This document shows, in pieces, positions 45,121 through 57,250 of a stretch of DNA of 64,000 nt. Each line of letters starts with the position of its first letter. The stretch's first letter is position 1. Below the pieces are notes generated by a model, which was not told where the DNA came from, ran no database searches, and was given only the letters and a program-made list of their open reading frames with translations. This DNA comes from Lithodes maja (taxonomy: Eukaryota; Arthropoda; Malacostraca; Decapoda; Lithodidae): NCBI GenBank assembly GCA_037953745.1, contig JBAKBP010007094.1, positions 1 through 64,000 on the forward strand. Reading direction: 5' to 3'. The position numbers and the translations under genes were made by a program.

Positions 45121-45425
45121 AGCCTCTCTCCCACTATCCCTTCCTCCCTCTCTCCACCTCCCACTACCCCTCCCTCCCTCCACCTCCCACTACCACTCCC
45201 TCCCACTACCCCTCCCTCTCTCCCCCTCCCATTAACCCTCCCTCTCTCTCCCTCCCACTACCCTCTCCCTCCCTCCACCCCCCACTACACCTCCCTCCCT
45301 CCATCTTCCACTACCCCTCCCTCCCTCCACCTCCCACTACACCTCCCTCCCTCTCCCCCCCAACTACCTCCTCCCTCCCTCCACCTCCCACCACCCCTCC
45401 CTCCCTCTATCTGCCACTTACTCTC
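45121..45425. repeat. CCCTCC/CCACTAC low-complexity tract
   Basis: Imperfect repeats of CTCCCTCCACCTCCCACTAC abut the 5' truncation point of the next LINE. Confidence 0.85.
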
Positions 45426-46733
45426 TCTCAATGCTGAATTTGATCATGTAATGACCACCTGTAAAAGACGACTAAGGCCCTTAAAGTAATGTCATGGAAA
45501 GGCTTGGGTGCCTCCATCACTATCCTCAGGACCATGTACATTGCCTATATTAGATCAGTAATTGACTACCATGCACCTGCTCTCTCCTGTCTACCTGCTA
45601 ATCAGATCGAAAAACTTGACAAACTGCAAAATGAGGCCATGAGACTTATTTTTGGATGTCCGAGAAATGTCAAGGTAAAAAATCGTAGATATGAGTTAAA
45701 TCTATCGTCCATCACTGATAGAATAAAAGAAACAAATATGATAATAGGCATACGAACACTGAGAGACGACAGAGAAACACGACCTAAGACTGCACTAATG
45801 GAGCTACTTAGAATAGATGACTTAAAAGGCAGGGACTGGCCACATGTAACTGCTGCTGACATTCTTGACTACCAGCTTACATACTACTATATCGGTGACT
45901 GGCAACTGACTGACCCCACCCCGCCCAGCCAGCTTACAGACTACCATCCAGATGACCGGCAATTGAGTGTCCCCCTTCCGCCCTGGGAAGAGGCCACTAT
46001 TGAGATTATAGTGACTCAACTCGACACAAAAAAGTCTGAGATCCCGTCCTACGCTCTGAAGACAAACTTTATGTCACTAATAGAAGATATGACAGATGAG
46101 AACACTGATCAGGTATACTGTGACGGCTCACTTAACACCGTAACTGGGAGGGCAGGAGCTGCCATCACTATTATGAGTGGTGGCAACTTTGCTCAGGAAG
46201 ACGATGAACTATCCAGGCTACAGGACTGGGCCTCCTCCACTCAAACTGAGCTGGTGGCAATAGCGATGGGAATTGGGAGTATCTTTCGAAGGGGAAAGAA
46301 TATTTTTATCCTATCTGACAGCAGGGCGACCTTGGAAGCTATCTCTAGCCCCCAACCCACCTATCCTTTCCTTGTACAAGATATCAGACGGGGGATAAAA
46401 TGTGTAGGGGAGAAGGGGCTAGGGGTCAAATTTACCTGGATTCCTTCACATGTAGGCATCCCAGGCAATGAAAGGGCAGATAAGCTTGCCAAGGAGGCCT
46501 CTGAGAAAGAAGAACCTGATCATATTCTTGAACTGTCATTGAAACAAATGAGAACTATAATTAAAAAGACACAAGAAGAAAGAGTGGATGAAGACAGAGC
46601 TAGACATCATAATACCAGCCGATCTATAAACTACTACAATAAAGTAGCATTTACGACTAAATACACTTATGGTAAACGTACAACGAGTAGGTGGGTAGAC
46701 TCAGTACATGCAAGAATAAGGCTTGGCTATTGT

Positions 46734-48580
46734 TGTTGTTGTTGTTGTTCCCTAAGCTGCCTGGCCGAACAGCCCCGAGTCCCTGAGAAAGGCCATGGCC
46801 ACGATCGGGCTTTCCCACAGAGCTCTCATTGAGTGTAGATTGTGTTGTTGGCGTAAGTGGTTGTGTGAAATGCAGTCTTCTATGATGTGTTTAATGGTAT
46901 GGGGTGCTGTGTTACATCCCGGGCAGGCGTCGACAACGGAGTCATCCAGTCTCTTCTGATAGCTCAGGAGAGCTGGATGGTGTCCGCATCTCAGCCTGGC
47001 CAGGTGGACTCTGTCCTCGCGAGGAAGGGAGGATTCGGAAGGATGGATTTCGGGAGGTCGTGCATGCAGCTGCGTGTTGTCTGTGAGTGAGTGGATGGAT
47101 CGGTGAGAGATATGAGTATGGATGTGCTTCTGGAAGTTGGTTCGGGGTGGGCAGGGAGGGAGAGAGGACAATAATTGTGTGTGATACCGTGTGCTGGGTG
47201 TTGTTTTGATATTTCTTGGTGTCTGTGGGTGTGTTGCCATGTAGTTTAGTGGGTGGTCTTGGTTCGTGGAGGCTGCTGCCAGGAATTGAGTGCCTCGGCT
47301 CATGTCCAGATGGTCTTTGACTTTGAGGATTTTGGTTTCTTGATGTAGGTGATCTGTGGGTGCAGTAGCTGTGCAGCCTGTAATGATCTTCAGGGCTGTG
47401 TTTTGAATAGTCTGTAAGGTCTTATGATGTGTTTCAGCTAGGTTAGAAGCCCAGGCTGGGCTTGCGTATTCCATCACTGATCTTATGTATTGTTTATATA
47501 CTGTGGTGGTAGTTTCTTTGTTGTGTCCAAATTTTGTGTGAGCAAGTGACCTGAGGGCGTTAAGTCTGGGTGTCAGTTTCTTTTTAATGTTTGTGGTGTG
47601 CTGTTTGAATGTCATATGAGTATCATATGTTACTCCTAGGATTTTGGGTGTGTGTATATGTGTTAGGGGTGTGTTGTTTATGGTGAGTTGAGGGATGTAT
47701 TCGTGTTCTCCTGTCCAACTTGTGAGCAGGGTTGCGGTGGATTTGGCTGGGGCTAGATTAAGTCTGTTTGTAGTGCACCAGCCATGTAGTGTGTTGAGAT
47801 AGGGTTGAAGGAGATCTGTTGCTCTTTTTGGGTCATGGTGTGTGCATGTGAGTGTTATGTCATCTGCATAGGAGGCTAAGTTTATTTGGGGCGTATTGGG
47901 TGTAGTTATATCGTGCATGTACAGATTGAAGAGTGCGGGCGATAGGACGGATCCTTGTGGGACTCCGTTTGGAAAGTTTCTGATTTTAGATGACTGACCG
48001 GCAAAAGATACGTGTGCACATCTGCCTGCTAGGAAGTTGGCCAGCCACCGTTTTGTGTTGTTGTGCATGTTTGTGTTGTAGATTTTGTTTGTTAGGTTGT
48101 GGCGGGGGATGGCATCGAAGGCTTTACTAATGTCGAGTGTGGCTAATAGTGATCTGTGTGGTGGTCTAGCTGAATTGATGCCGTCGAAAGCTCTTTGTGT
48201 AAGGTCTGTGAGAAGAGTGTTTGTGGAGTGCAGTGGCCTAAAGCCATGTTGTGTTGGAGCTAGGGGTAGGTCAGGTGTAATTAGTTGTAATACTAGGCGT
48301 TCCATGACTTTGGAGGGGGAGCAAAGGAGTGTGATGGGGCGGTGCGAGGAGGGTAGCGTGGGGTCTTTGTTGGGTTTGGGGAATGTGATGATGATACCAT
48401 GCTTCCAAATGTCTGGTATTGTGTTGTGTGAATAGCTGTAGTTTGATATGTCAGTGAGTGCTTGTATGCCTTGTGGTCCCAGGTGTCTGAGGTGTATGTT
48501 GCTTATGTTGTCTAGGCCACAGGCGGGTGAGTGCTTGAGATTGTTGATGATATGCTTTGTCTGGTGATTGGCTATTGTGA
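46734..48580 (-). mobile_element. 5'-truncated second copy of the 15-kb LINE family
   Basis: It is flanked by the 11-bp duplication TTGGCTATTGT (46723-46733, 48581-48591). The minus strand ends in (AAC)n at the left. The right junction shows LINE text ending CTGGTGATTGG followed by a small GATTGGCTATTGT-type repeat. It is truncated within the reverse transcriptase. Confidence 0.85.
46752..48305 (-). CDS. LINE reverse transcriptase C-terminal ORF (intact, truncated copy)
   Basis: The 517-codon frame has no stops and stays open upstream to the truncation at about 48577. It carries TQHGFRPLHSTNTLL, LDISKAFDAIPRHNL, GVPQGSVLSPALFNL and SYADDITLT. The C terminus has ARLRCGHHPALLSYQKRLDD and CPGCNTAPHTIKHIIEDC, ending GLFGQAA. 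It shows the undamaged reading of the region broken in the copy at 15.3-23.9 kb. Without the endonuclease it cannot move by itself. The first ATG in the frame (48305) is not a natural start. Confidence 0.8.
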   Translation of the reverse strand: MERLVLQLITPDLPLAPTQHGFRPLHSTNTLLTDLTQRAFDGINSARPPHRSLLATLDISKAFDAIPRHNLTNKIYNTNMHNNTKRWLANFLAGRCAHVSFAGQSSKIRNFPNGVPQGSVLSPALFNLYMHDITTPNTPQINLASYADDITLTCTHHDPKRATDLLQPYLNTLHGWCTTNRLNLAPAKSTATLLTSWTGEHEYIPQLTINNTPLTHIHTPKILGVTYDTHMTFKQHTTNIKKKLTPRLNALRSLAHTKFGHNKETTTTVYKQYIRSVMEYASPAWASNLAETHHKTLQTIQNTALKIITGCTATAPTDHLHQETKILKVKDHLDMSRGTQFLAAASTNQDHPLNYMATHPQTPRNIKTTPSTRYHTQLLSSLPPCPPRTNFQKHIHTHISHRSIHSLTDNTQLHARPPEIHPSESSLPREDRVHLARLRCGHHPALLSYQKRLDDSVVDACPGCNTAPHTIKHIIEDCISHNHLRQQHNLHSMRALWESPIVAMAFLRDSGLFGQAA

Positions 48581-48829
48581 TTGGCTATTGTTATCCATGG
48601 CAGCTGAATTGGCAGGTAGAAGAAGAGCACAGGTAATGTAGGGTTTGCAGAGCTCCCAACAAACACTCTCTCGAGCACTATATCTTGGAATGCCCAATGA
48701 TTAGGGAATACAGGAATAATCAGTTAACCACAATTGAGGATCAAGCAATATACATGCTAAAGAATAACGTAATCAATAACATACTAAAAAAACACAAGAA
48801 CTTTGCCCCCCCACAATAATATGTATATA

Positions 48830-49720
48830 CTGTAAACATGAAACATGAACCTTATAAGTATGCACCCCTTGCCCTCCACACATCTCTTCTTTCTTACAAG
48901 GTCACACTTAAACCCTTTGTAACGCCCTCTACACGATTTCATATTTTCATTGATCATGTCACACTTATAATACCAGTCAGTATTTCTTTACTTATCACTG
49001 CTATTCTCATTTAATAGATTGACAATGTACAGTATATACATATCCCTCTGAGCCTCTAACACTGCATTTATTTAAATAATCTGTTAAGTGCCAATGCATA
49101 TCCTTTTGCAAGCCAATATACATAACCCTTGCATATGTAAGCAACATAATTGTCCTCAATATTCTTTGCTAATGGTTTGATCTACAATTAAGTACCTTCG
49201 GATATGCGGCATATCCATCCCGGAGGACTACTAGTATCTTACTTCTGAATATTGTTTTGCTACTAAACTTAATTGAATCTTGATCTTTGCACGTATAAAG
49301 TATCCTTCCTTACTTATTGATATGTTGTGTAAGGTACGATGAAGCGATACTGCTGATATCTGTAGACTTGCGTTGAAATTCAAACTTTCCCTTTTAAGAT
49401 TTTTTTTTTTTTTTTTTTTACTACCATATTTATCTTCAGTACTATGGCTGGCCTTAAACAACTTATTTATATGTAGTATGTCCCACCCTGCCCAACACAT
49501 ACACACACACACACCTCCCCTCTCACACTTTCCTCCTCCCTGGAGTACCTTACCTCCTCCTCCTCCCCCCCCCCCTACTCCTCCTCCTCTCCCACCCATT
49601 CCTCTACCTCCTACAACCCCCCTCCCTCTCTCCCATAACCACACACCCTACTAAATATTATATTACTATCGGCATGTAAACTTCTCCACTGGTCATATTG
49701 CGCTAACTATCCCCTCAATA
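48830..49720. other. no gene seen
   Basis: AT-rich DNA with a poly-T run near 49400 and a CACA/CCTCC-rich tract at 49500-49640. Frames across the tract are low-complexity artefacts. Confidence 0.5.
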
Positions 49721-49724
49721 ACCA

Positions 49725-50990
49725 TTATTGTAATAAGAATTTGAACCATGTAACTCATGTTTGTATAATATTTGTATTGCTATAATTCCATTATAACTTC
49801 GGTAGTTGGTAATATTAGTCACATTATGTATGTGACTCTTGTATTCAGCTAACTATGACCTCAATAACCGTTGATGTAATGAAGAATGTGAAGTGTCCCT
49901 CATATGATTGTAATATATTTGTCGTACTATTATTGCATAATAATTTATGTAGTTCGAAATATTAGTCACATCATGTATGTAACAATTGTATTCAGCTAAC
50001 TATGATCTCAATAACCATTGATGTAAGAAAACATGAATGGTCTCCTCATATGATTGCACTAGTTTTGTAGTGCTATTATTTACCTGTCAATTAATAATTC
50101 AGTCACATTTTTTTTTTTTTTTCATGAGCACGTATATACAGCACATGTGGCAATCAAATGAGGAAACTATAATAACACCAGACGACGATACTGTTATTAC
50201 AGTAGAATAATGGCTCTTTGAGCAGTATGTATTGCCTTACCAGTGGTTGTCCCCTTAGTATTATTATTATTATTTTATTATTATTATTGAAATACCACAG
50301 GAACGAAAATTCCTGGGAGCGAAACTTCCACCCCCAACGAGATCCCTCTCTTTCTACCACCTCCCTCCACATGTTACACGTCTCGTTAATCACAGTCTTC
50401 TAATATACAAATCACATTTCCTTACCCCCTGACATTCTTGAAATACCCACTAAGTATATTCAATTAGATACCAACCATGCAGACTATAATACGTTCGTTG
50501 TGTATGGGTACGAGGCGATCTCAAGACACCTTAGCTCCCAGTGCACAACGAACCGGATCATGATTATGTCCGTCTGTATTAAATTATGTATTATGTTGAT
50601 TTATACCATTGCCTATTTTTGTAATAATTGTATTCAGCTAACTATGATCTCAATAACCATTGATGTAATGAAAATATGAATAGTCTCCTCATACGATTGC
50701 ACTAGATCTGTAGTGCTATTATTTACAACCTGTCAATTAATAATTCAGTCACTACAAGCTTGCTTGCTCTTTTTTTTTTCTTTTTTTTTTTTCTTTTTTT
50801 TAATGAAATACGTATATACAGACCATGTGACAATTAAATGAGGAAGCTATAATAACACATCTGAATAATGCCAACCTGACTTATAAACACAAATATGAAT
50901 GTAACCAGACGACGATGCTGTTGTTTCAGTGGAATAATGGCTCTTTGAGCAGTATGTATCGCCTTACTAGTGGTTGTCCCCTCACAGGAT
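49725..50990 (+). repeat. tandem and duplicated AT-rich repeat block
   Basis: CAGCTAACTATGAYCTCAAT recurs near 49850, 49995 and 50635, with looser copies around 49705. A longer segment (about 49985-50260) is repeated at about 50625-50990, including AATGGCTCTTTGAGCAGTAT and CCAGACGACGAT. No protein domain is present. Confidence 0.8.
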
Positions 50991-51031
50991 GGGGGGCGTT
51001 GCTCAATAAACTCGCCCCTCGGGGCAAAATC

Positions 51032-51066
<35 letters not shown>

Positions 51067-51734
51067 CATCGTGAAGTCACTGTGCGAGAGATACGAGTTT
51101 GAGGAGAGATACTCACAATGCAATGAATGCTTGCATGAAGAATTATACTCACCTGGTGGGAAACTATCTTTATTTTTTACATGGACGCGACAAATTTTGA
51201 CTCTCACAATAGCTCTTCATAACCCTTCACAACTGATTACATCTCCAAATAGAGTTGAAACTTGGCGTGTCCTTGTACAAAATAATTAGGAGCAGTCTAT
51301 CAAAAGACTGTGACTGGAACCTGGCAACAAGGGCAACGCATGGGGACATCCCCCGATATCAAAAAGCCATGTATGAGCGTAGTGTGGCCGAGTTTCAGGT
51401 GAACCAAGGCAGTACCCTACCTTCTATTATGATGGAAAGAACACTGCCAGGGAACTCAGGGAAGAGTAGGTTTAGTGAAGTGTAGAATGTTATTTGCCAT
51501 GGACGTCCAATCTGCTTGCCACCAGTGACAGAGGAGTTGGCTAACGTTTGAGAAATAATCTGATACACGAATAGGTCACAGGAATAATTTTACGCAAAAA
51601 GTCATAGTATTGCCAATATCCACTAGCTATAATATAATTCTAAAAACTAGTGTAAACTAACTGTATATATGATTCCTACATGAAATATGACTACATTATA
51701 TTAGGCTATATATATGTGTTGCATTCACTTACAA
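50991..51734. other. no gene seen
   Basis: It begins with a CT microsatellite at 51030-51063. The open frame across it has no recognised domain. Confidence 0.4.
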
Positions 51735-52310
51735 AGGGGGTTCTTTTCCCCTGCACAGCTTCTTGCTCCGTACAGGGGCATAGTGCGTCCTTGTATTGAG
51801 TAATGTTCACATGTGTGGGGAGGTTCCTCTCACACCGCCCTCCTAGACTAAGTTGAAAGGAAGGCCTTTCGTATCATTAACTCCCTTCCACTCACCAACT
51901 CTCTGCAATCTCTCTCTCTCCGTCGCAATGTTGTATCTCTCTCGCTATTCTATCGCTACTACAATAATCAGTGTTCCTCAGAGCTTTCCCAGTGTATACC
52001 ACCTCCTTTACTTAGGGTACGTCTTGCAACTCAATCCCACCCCTACTCTGCGCAACTCTCCAACCCGAGAGTGAAACGTTACTCTCAGTCTTTCTTCTAC
52101 TCAACAGCTGAGCTCTAGAACTCTCTCCCAGAATCAGTCTTTCCCTCTTCCTATGACTTAAATTGCTTCAAACTCTGTGTGTCCAGGCATTTTGGCTCGA
52201 ACGTCCCTTGATTTTGGCCCTGTCACTCTTTCAACTATGGGGGAGGCACTTGCTAAAGGCAGTTCTGCCTTTTGCCTCCCTCAATCACATAGAAAGAAAA
52301 ACAAATACTG
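51735..52310 (+). mobile_element. LINE 3' fragment (family of 34895-37210)
   Basis: The text matches the reverse complement of about 34.95-35.5 kb: GGGGCATAGTGCGTCCTTGT, CACCGCCCTCCTAGAC, TTGATTTTGGCCCTGTCACT and GTTCTGCCTTTTGCCTCCC. It is 5'-truncated within the RT C terminus; frames are broken. Confidence 0.8.
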
Positions 52311-52529
52311 CATCCACTATATACCATTTCCCTAGTAATCTAGAATACTCGGTGTGCTTTATCTACATTGCTAGGTTTTACCATTATATTATATTTAATC
52401 ATTAACCGGAATGGCGTCTTAATACAGTATTCTCGTGTATTTTGACTATTTTCCTATGCAAGAGTAAAACTCGCATCACTCGATTATACATTAATTATAG
52501 TTGTAGAGCATACTAATATCCTTTGCATT

Positions 52530-52725
52530 CTGATAATGAAGTAGTGTGTGTGTGTGTGTGTGTTCTAGTTGGCATGGTCGTAATCCACCAAGAAACAGTA
52601 AGTTTCTCGCTTACTTTTGGCGCTACCTGAACGTAGCGAACAGAGCCATCTATGGAGAGCCAAAAACATTATATCTCGGATTTTTTCGAATACCACCGTC
52701 TAGTCCATCGGGTAATGTTAAACAA
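52530..52725 (+). repeat. dispersed repeat, copy 2
   Basis: Plus-strand counterpart of 43378-43560, starting with a (GT)n run. The class is not identified. Confidence 0.7.
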
Positions 52726-55423
52726 ATCTGGGTTATATGACTTTCGGGTAGAATTTGGCAACATGACCAAAATATATCTCTGGAGTATACTGAATGCAAA
52801 ATAGGTTGTTGCCAATTTTTCTGTCATGGTTTAGATGGTTTTCTGGGACCAAACAGAGATGGGGTGTTGTAAACTATGAATTTAGGCAATTTGTAATGAT
52901 ATATTTGAAAATTACCACACAAAAAAGTTCCTGAGCATGTTTCCAGTTAAATACAGGCTACACAATGTTACAGCACTAGAATACCACCTGCTCCATGAAG
53001 ATCAACAGTACCTGTGGAGCTATGGCTATGTTTTAACGGGTAACACTGTTACTATGTGTAACTCATTATTGCTGGATTTTTGTTACAAGCTTGGACCCAA
53101 ATGTTGGGCATGTTTCAGGAATTCTCCATAAGTACTTAATATTAACAATGCAAGTAGAGTGATAAAGGTCTGTTGTTAATAGAAAACAAATAAGATGTCT
53201 GTATGTAGTAGTAATAGTAGTCTCTTTTGTTTCAGGTCGGAATGGCTGCATCTGAAGAACCGCCAACCAAAAAGCAAACCTTAGACTTCAACCTCTGCTT
53301 AAAGTGCTAAAAGCCAGGAAATTTGGTTCTACAGCATATCGGCCTTCCTACATATGAGAAATTCCTAGACTGTGTCGGGGAAAGTGCCGAGTATGGGAAT
53401 CCTAACTTTGTGCAACTGAATCAGCGGCTGCATGGTATGTCCGCTCAAGACCTGGAACAAAACCATGCAGGGTGGCACAGATCCTGCTATGGAGAAATCA
53501 CCCATAAGCAGCATACTGAAAGAGACAAAGCCAGGTGGACGAAAGCACTTGCTGAAAAGGACTCCAGCATATTATCCTCCAGAGGAGCTGGCCATCCTGC
53601 ATCAATGACATCTGTTTCACAGGACACACCATCACCTTCTGCTGGGAGGGTCACACGATCCTGCATCCAGGTATTAAACCGAGATCACTGCTTCTACTGT
53701 CAGACAGTGAATTATGATACAAAGAAAAAAGAAGAAGTGCTTCACGAATGTAGTACTTCAAACATTGGGAAATCCATTCAATAAGTCGTTAATGCCAGTG
53801 ACAATGAAGTGTGGAAGGTGCACCTGGCTGATATCATTGCAGAGGGAGACTTCCTGTCCAGAGACATCAAGTACCACAAAAGCTGTCACACACCTCACTG
53901 GTGCCACTATGTACAGAGGCCCAGAAGCCTCAGCAGAGATGATGACGATGCTGAACTGAACAACGTAGAGTTCATAGCTGCTGAAATCGAATACTTTGCT
54001 GAACTAGAGGAACGTCTGGATGATGGCGAATTTCTAACAGTGAAAGAAACCTCTACACTGTACAACAGAATGATGCATGATAATGGCATAGAGGAGAGAA
54101 GTCTTCATTACAAGGCAGCTGTGAAGAAGATCCAAGAGAATGTGCCCAATGCCATGGTTACACTGGGAAGAGGGAAGAACCCAACAATTATACATTCCAA
54201 GAAAGCAGACCGGTCAGCTCTGGATCAAGCAGCACAGGACAGGAATGTTAAAGCAGACATGAAGCTCATTTTCCAGTTCTCAAAGATCATCAGGCAGGCA
54301 ATCCTCCAGTCCAGGAAAGATAACCAGTGGTCCTTCGATGGGTCACTACTTGGTTGTAGGCAAACAGGTGTCCCATCTGAACTGAGCAACCTCATCCGGT
54401 GGATCCTGCAAGGGGCAAAGGTAGCAATCACAGAGACACGTACAGAACAGTTACACACATCCTGCACCATCATTTCCCACTCAATCATGCAAGTGTGCAA
54501 GACAAGAAGACAAGTATTGTTGAAGCCGTCGTCTGCGGAGGCAACATTTCACCAAATGGTAGAAAGTCCCTATGCTGTCGGGTTATCTCTCTACATGTAC
54601 CACAACTTCAGAAGTCAGAAGGCACTGTCACTACTGAACAGATGTGGAGCTGGTGTCTCATATGAGCGGGTTACCAAAATATGCAACAACATCGCCAATG
54701 TCATGTCTGAAAACATCAAAGAGTATGGTGTGTATGTCCCACCAGGTCTTTTGAAGAACAAGAGGATCCGTGTCTCACTGGACAACATTGACAAGAAGGT
54801 GGACACCCCGGATGGAAAGGGCAGCTTCCATGGAACAGCCCTACTAGGTTTTTCAGAGGCTCTGACATATCGTTTTTCATCAATAACTTCCAAACAAAGA
54901 CTTGGATCGGTATGGCGCTTTGGCACAACTTGTTTCACACCCTGCCATAATTTATGGCGCTATAGTGCATTGCCAGATGCGGTTAATTACGGCGATTACT
55001 CTTAACTCAGAAGGCGAAACCTGCATGAGCCAGATACATATTCGAACAGGTGAGGAATAACCGTGACGTGACGTAGTTGTGACGTCTGTCCACAAACCAC
55101 CTCCACTTCTGCCCTCCCCTACCTACCTCCCTCCCTCTCTTTCCCTGCCTCCCTCCTCCTCCTTCACCATCTCCCACCCTCTCTCTCCTCCGCCTTTTCT
55201 CTCCCTTCTCTCTCTCTCTCTCTCTCTCTCCCCCCCCCTCCCCCGACCTCTCTCTCTCTCTCTTCCCTGCCAACACTTCTCGCTCTCTTCCCCACCTCAA
55301 CTTTCTCTCTCTCTCTCTCTCTCTCTTCCATAATACATAATTATTATTATATATTTTTAACTCTTCCAACCCACCAACCAAACTATTTAGTCAATGAAAT
55401 CAATGAAATTAAATAAATGTTAT

Positions 55424-55497
55424 GGTCCTCACGGGGGTACGAACCCGCGATCACATAAACACTATACACACACCTTAACCATTACACCACGAAGACA
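55424..55497 (-). mobile_element. tRNA-like SINE head inside the transposon
   Basis: The minus strand reads CGTGGTGTAATGGTTAAGGT (A box) and GCGGGTTCGTACCCCCG (B box). The T-arm pairs well, and the acceptor ends partly pair. The anticodon region is AT-rich and does not fold cleanly, so it is more likely a SINE head than a working tRNA gene. Confidence 0.6.
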
Positions 55498-55972
55498 GAA
55501 ATGCAGCTGTGCACATGTTATCGGTCTGTAGTGGCAAGTCAGTGTGCAGTAAATGCAGAGTATTGTAGGCAGTTGTATGCAAACGACCGTGATCACTGTT
55601 CTAACGTATTTGGCCGTTTCTTACGTGCTGCAGAGTTTTATGGTGGCATTATATATCAACTGAAATATGTATATGATCCTGTTTTCCACAGTTACGTTGG
55701 ACGTCTGGTGTGTTGGGGCAGCTGAGGCTTGGTTATTTATAGGAGGTTGGTCAGGGGTTAATAAGGTGTAAGAGTGGGAATAGGGCAGGGATTCAAGAGT
55801 AAAGTAGTATGTAAAAGGAAATGTAACTGAAAAACAAATAAATAAATAACAAAGTCAGGAGGGAAGGAGGTGGTTAGGCCCTTGTGTTCAGAGGTCAGTT
55901 TAGACAAATATAGCAAGGGGAAATTCAATGGGAGGACAAATGATACAAACAACTGAGCACATATTTTTTATT

Positions 55973-57163
55973 TTAGTCTTCATCACTATCGAGGAACAAC
56001 TCGTCCTCATCATCGCTGTCGATAGTGATGATGACGGGATCCACACCTTTGTGTATATTATCTGAAGTCCAGTACTGGTACTCGAAGGTTCTCGATCGCT
56101 TTACAGCACCTGCCCACACTTTCCTTGTAGCGATCAGCTTGGCTTCTTCTAGCCTGGCCTGCAGATCTGTGCGGGTGAACCTCTGTAAAGAAGAGCGCAC
56201 ATGCCCCTTCATGCAGCCCCACACCTGCTCGATGGCGTTGAGCTCAGGGTGAGCGGGCGGCAGGCGGACGATCTCATGACCCCATGAGCGGATGATGTTG
56301 TTAACAGTGTACCGAGGTTCTGGCCGGTTCTGCTTGCAGAGCTACAGAAGCTCGGGGCGTGTGGAGTGTGGAGGGTAGGGAATCTTGCGGCACTCCAGCC
56401 ATTTCACAAGCTCCGCTTTGTTGGAGGCGGTGGTGGGGCAGCGGCTCTCCTCCGCCAGCTGGCTGTGGTAGGGTGCGTTGTCCATCACCAGCACAGATGG
56501 CTCAGCCCGCGCTGGCAGGAGCTGCGACGTCAGCCAACGGAGGAACAAGATGCTGTTCATTTCACCGTGGTAGTCACCGCTTTTGTTTTTGGCAGGGAAG
56601 CACAAAAACGATACGGCAACAAAATCGACTGTGCCACCTGCAACTACCACAAACCGCTCCCCTTCTCCAGGCGGCACCTGACGGCTGTAGGGGGCACTAG
56701 TGGCAGGCTGGGAGGTGTCCATCCACTCTTTGCTGTGGTGCATCCGGGTGGTGAACCATGTCTCATCCACATAAACCACCTGTCTTCCCTCATCCCGATG
56801 TCGCTGGAGTACTCGGAGAGCTTTAACACGGCGGCATACGACATCCAGCGACTCTTTCCTCACATACATTTTTCGCTGTGAGGTCTTGTATCGGAACCCC
56901 ATGTTGTGCAGGATTCGCCATATCGCCGTCTGTGATGTTTCTTCTGGTATGATGCTCGCCATCTTTAATTCTTCACCCAAGGTGCCGATGGTAATGGTTT
57001 GCTTGGCAGCAAACTTGCCATGTACATGGCGGCGAATGGCACCAATTGTAAAACTGTCAAAAACAGCTGGTGTGGCAGGAGGTTTCCGTGATCCAGGCGG
57101 TGTTGTGGGGGGAGTGGCTGCCCCAGGAAGAGCACCCATGTTGCGCTGTACCATCAGCCGCAC
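55973..57163 (-). pseudogene. DDE transposase, DD83E spacing, one internal stop
   Basis: The minus strand encodes an N-terminal helix-turn-helix region (ITIGTLGEELKMASI, TAIWRILHNMGFRY). The catalytic core has VVYVDETWFTTRMH (first D), SVLVMDNAPYHSQ (second D, codon 56480-56482) and LPPAHPELNAIEQVW (E, codon 56228-56230). There are 83 codons between second D and E, far more than the 34 of classic Tc1, like the long-spacing IS630-Tc1-mariner groups (DD82E Sailor-like is the nearest I know). A TAG replaces a codon at about 56340, just after RPELL. The C-terminal tail is acidic. Upstream, YDRVAQAIGVTAN looks like the true N-terminal HTH, separated by a 4-base insertion (AATTAAT), so the true start is farther upstream, around 57250 or beyond. 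Confidence 0.8.
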
Positions 57164-57250
57164 TGCATTAATTCGCCGTCACACCAATGGCTTGTGCAAC
57201 ACGATCATAAGGCCTGAGTGGGCAAAGTCAAGTATGGAGATTAGATAATG

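Larger units (their letters stand above)
45430..48820 (+). pseudogene. I-like LINE C-terminal half with RNase H, split by another LINE
   Basis: The open frame from 45489 gives the end of a reverse transcriptase (YIAYIRSVIDYHAPALSCLP, EKLDKLQNEAMRLIFGCPR). An RNase H domain follows with the four acidic positions in order: YCDGS, QTELVAIAMG, ILSDSRATLE and WIPSHVGIPGNERAD. At 46734 a minus-strand LINE interrupts it. The reading resumes at 48592 with YPWQLNWQVEEEHR, one TAA stop, and a zinc-knuckle-like CRVC..NKHSLEHYILECP, ending near 48820. RNase H in a LINE points to the I/Jockey-R1 group. The 5' part is missing (truncation next to the CCCTCC tract). Confidence 0.8.

Noticed and set aside
55007..55381. 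Arg/Glu-rich and Leu/Ser-rich frames (also 58500-58838)
   Set aside because: These are translations of the CT/GA microsatellites inside the transposon TIRs.
55424..55497. Functional tRNA gene
   Set aside because: A and B boxes are good, but the anticodon arm does not fold cleanly and it sits inside a transposon.
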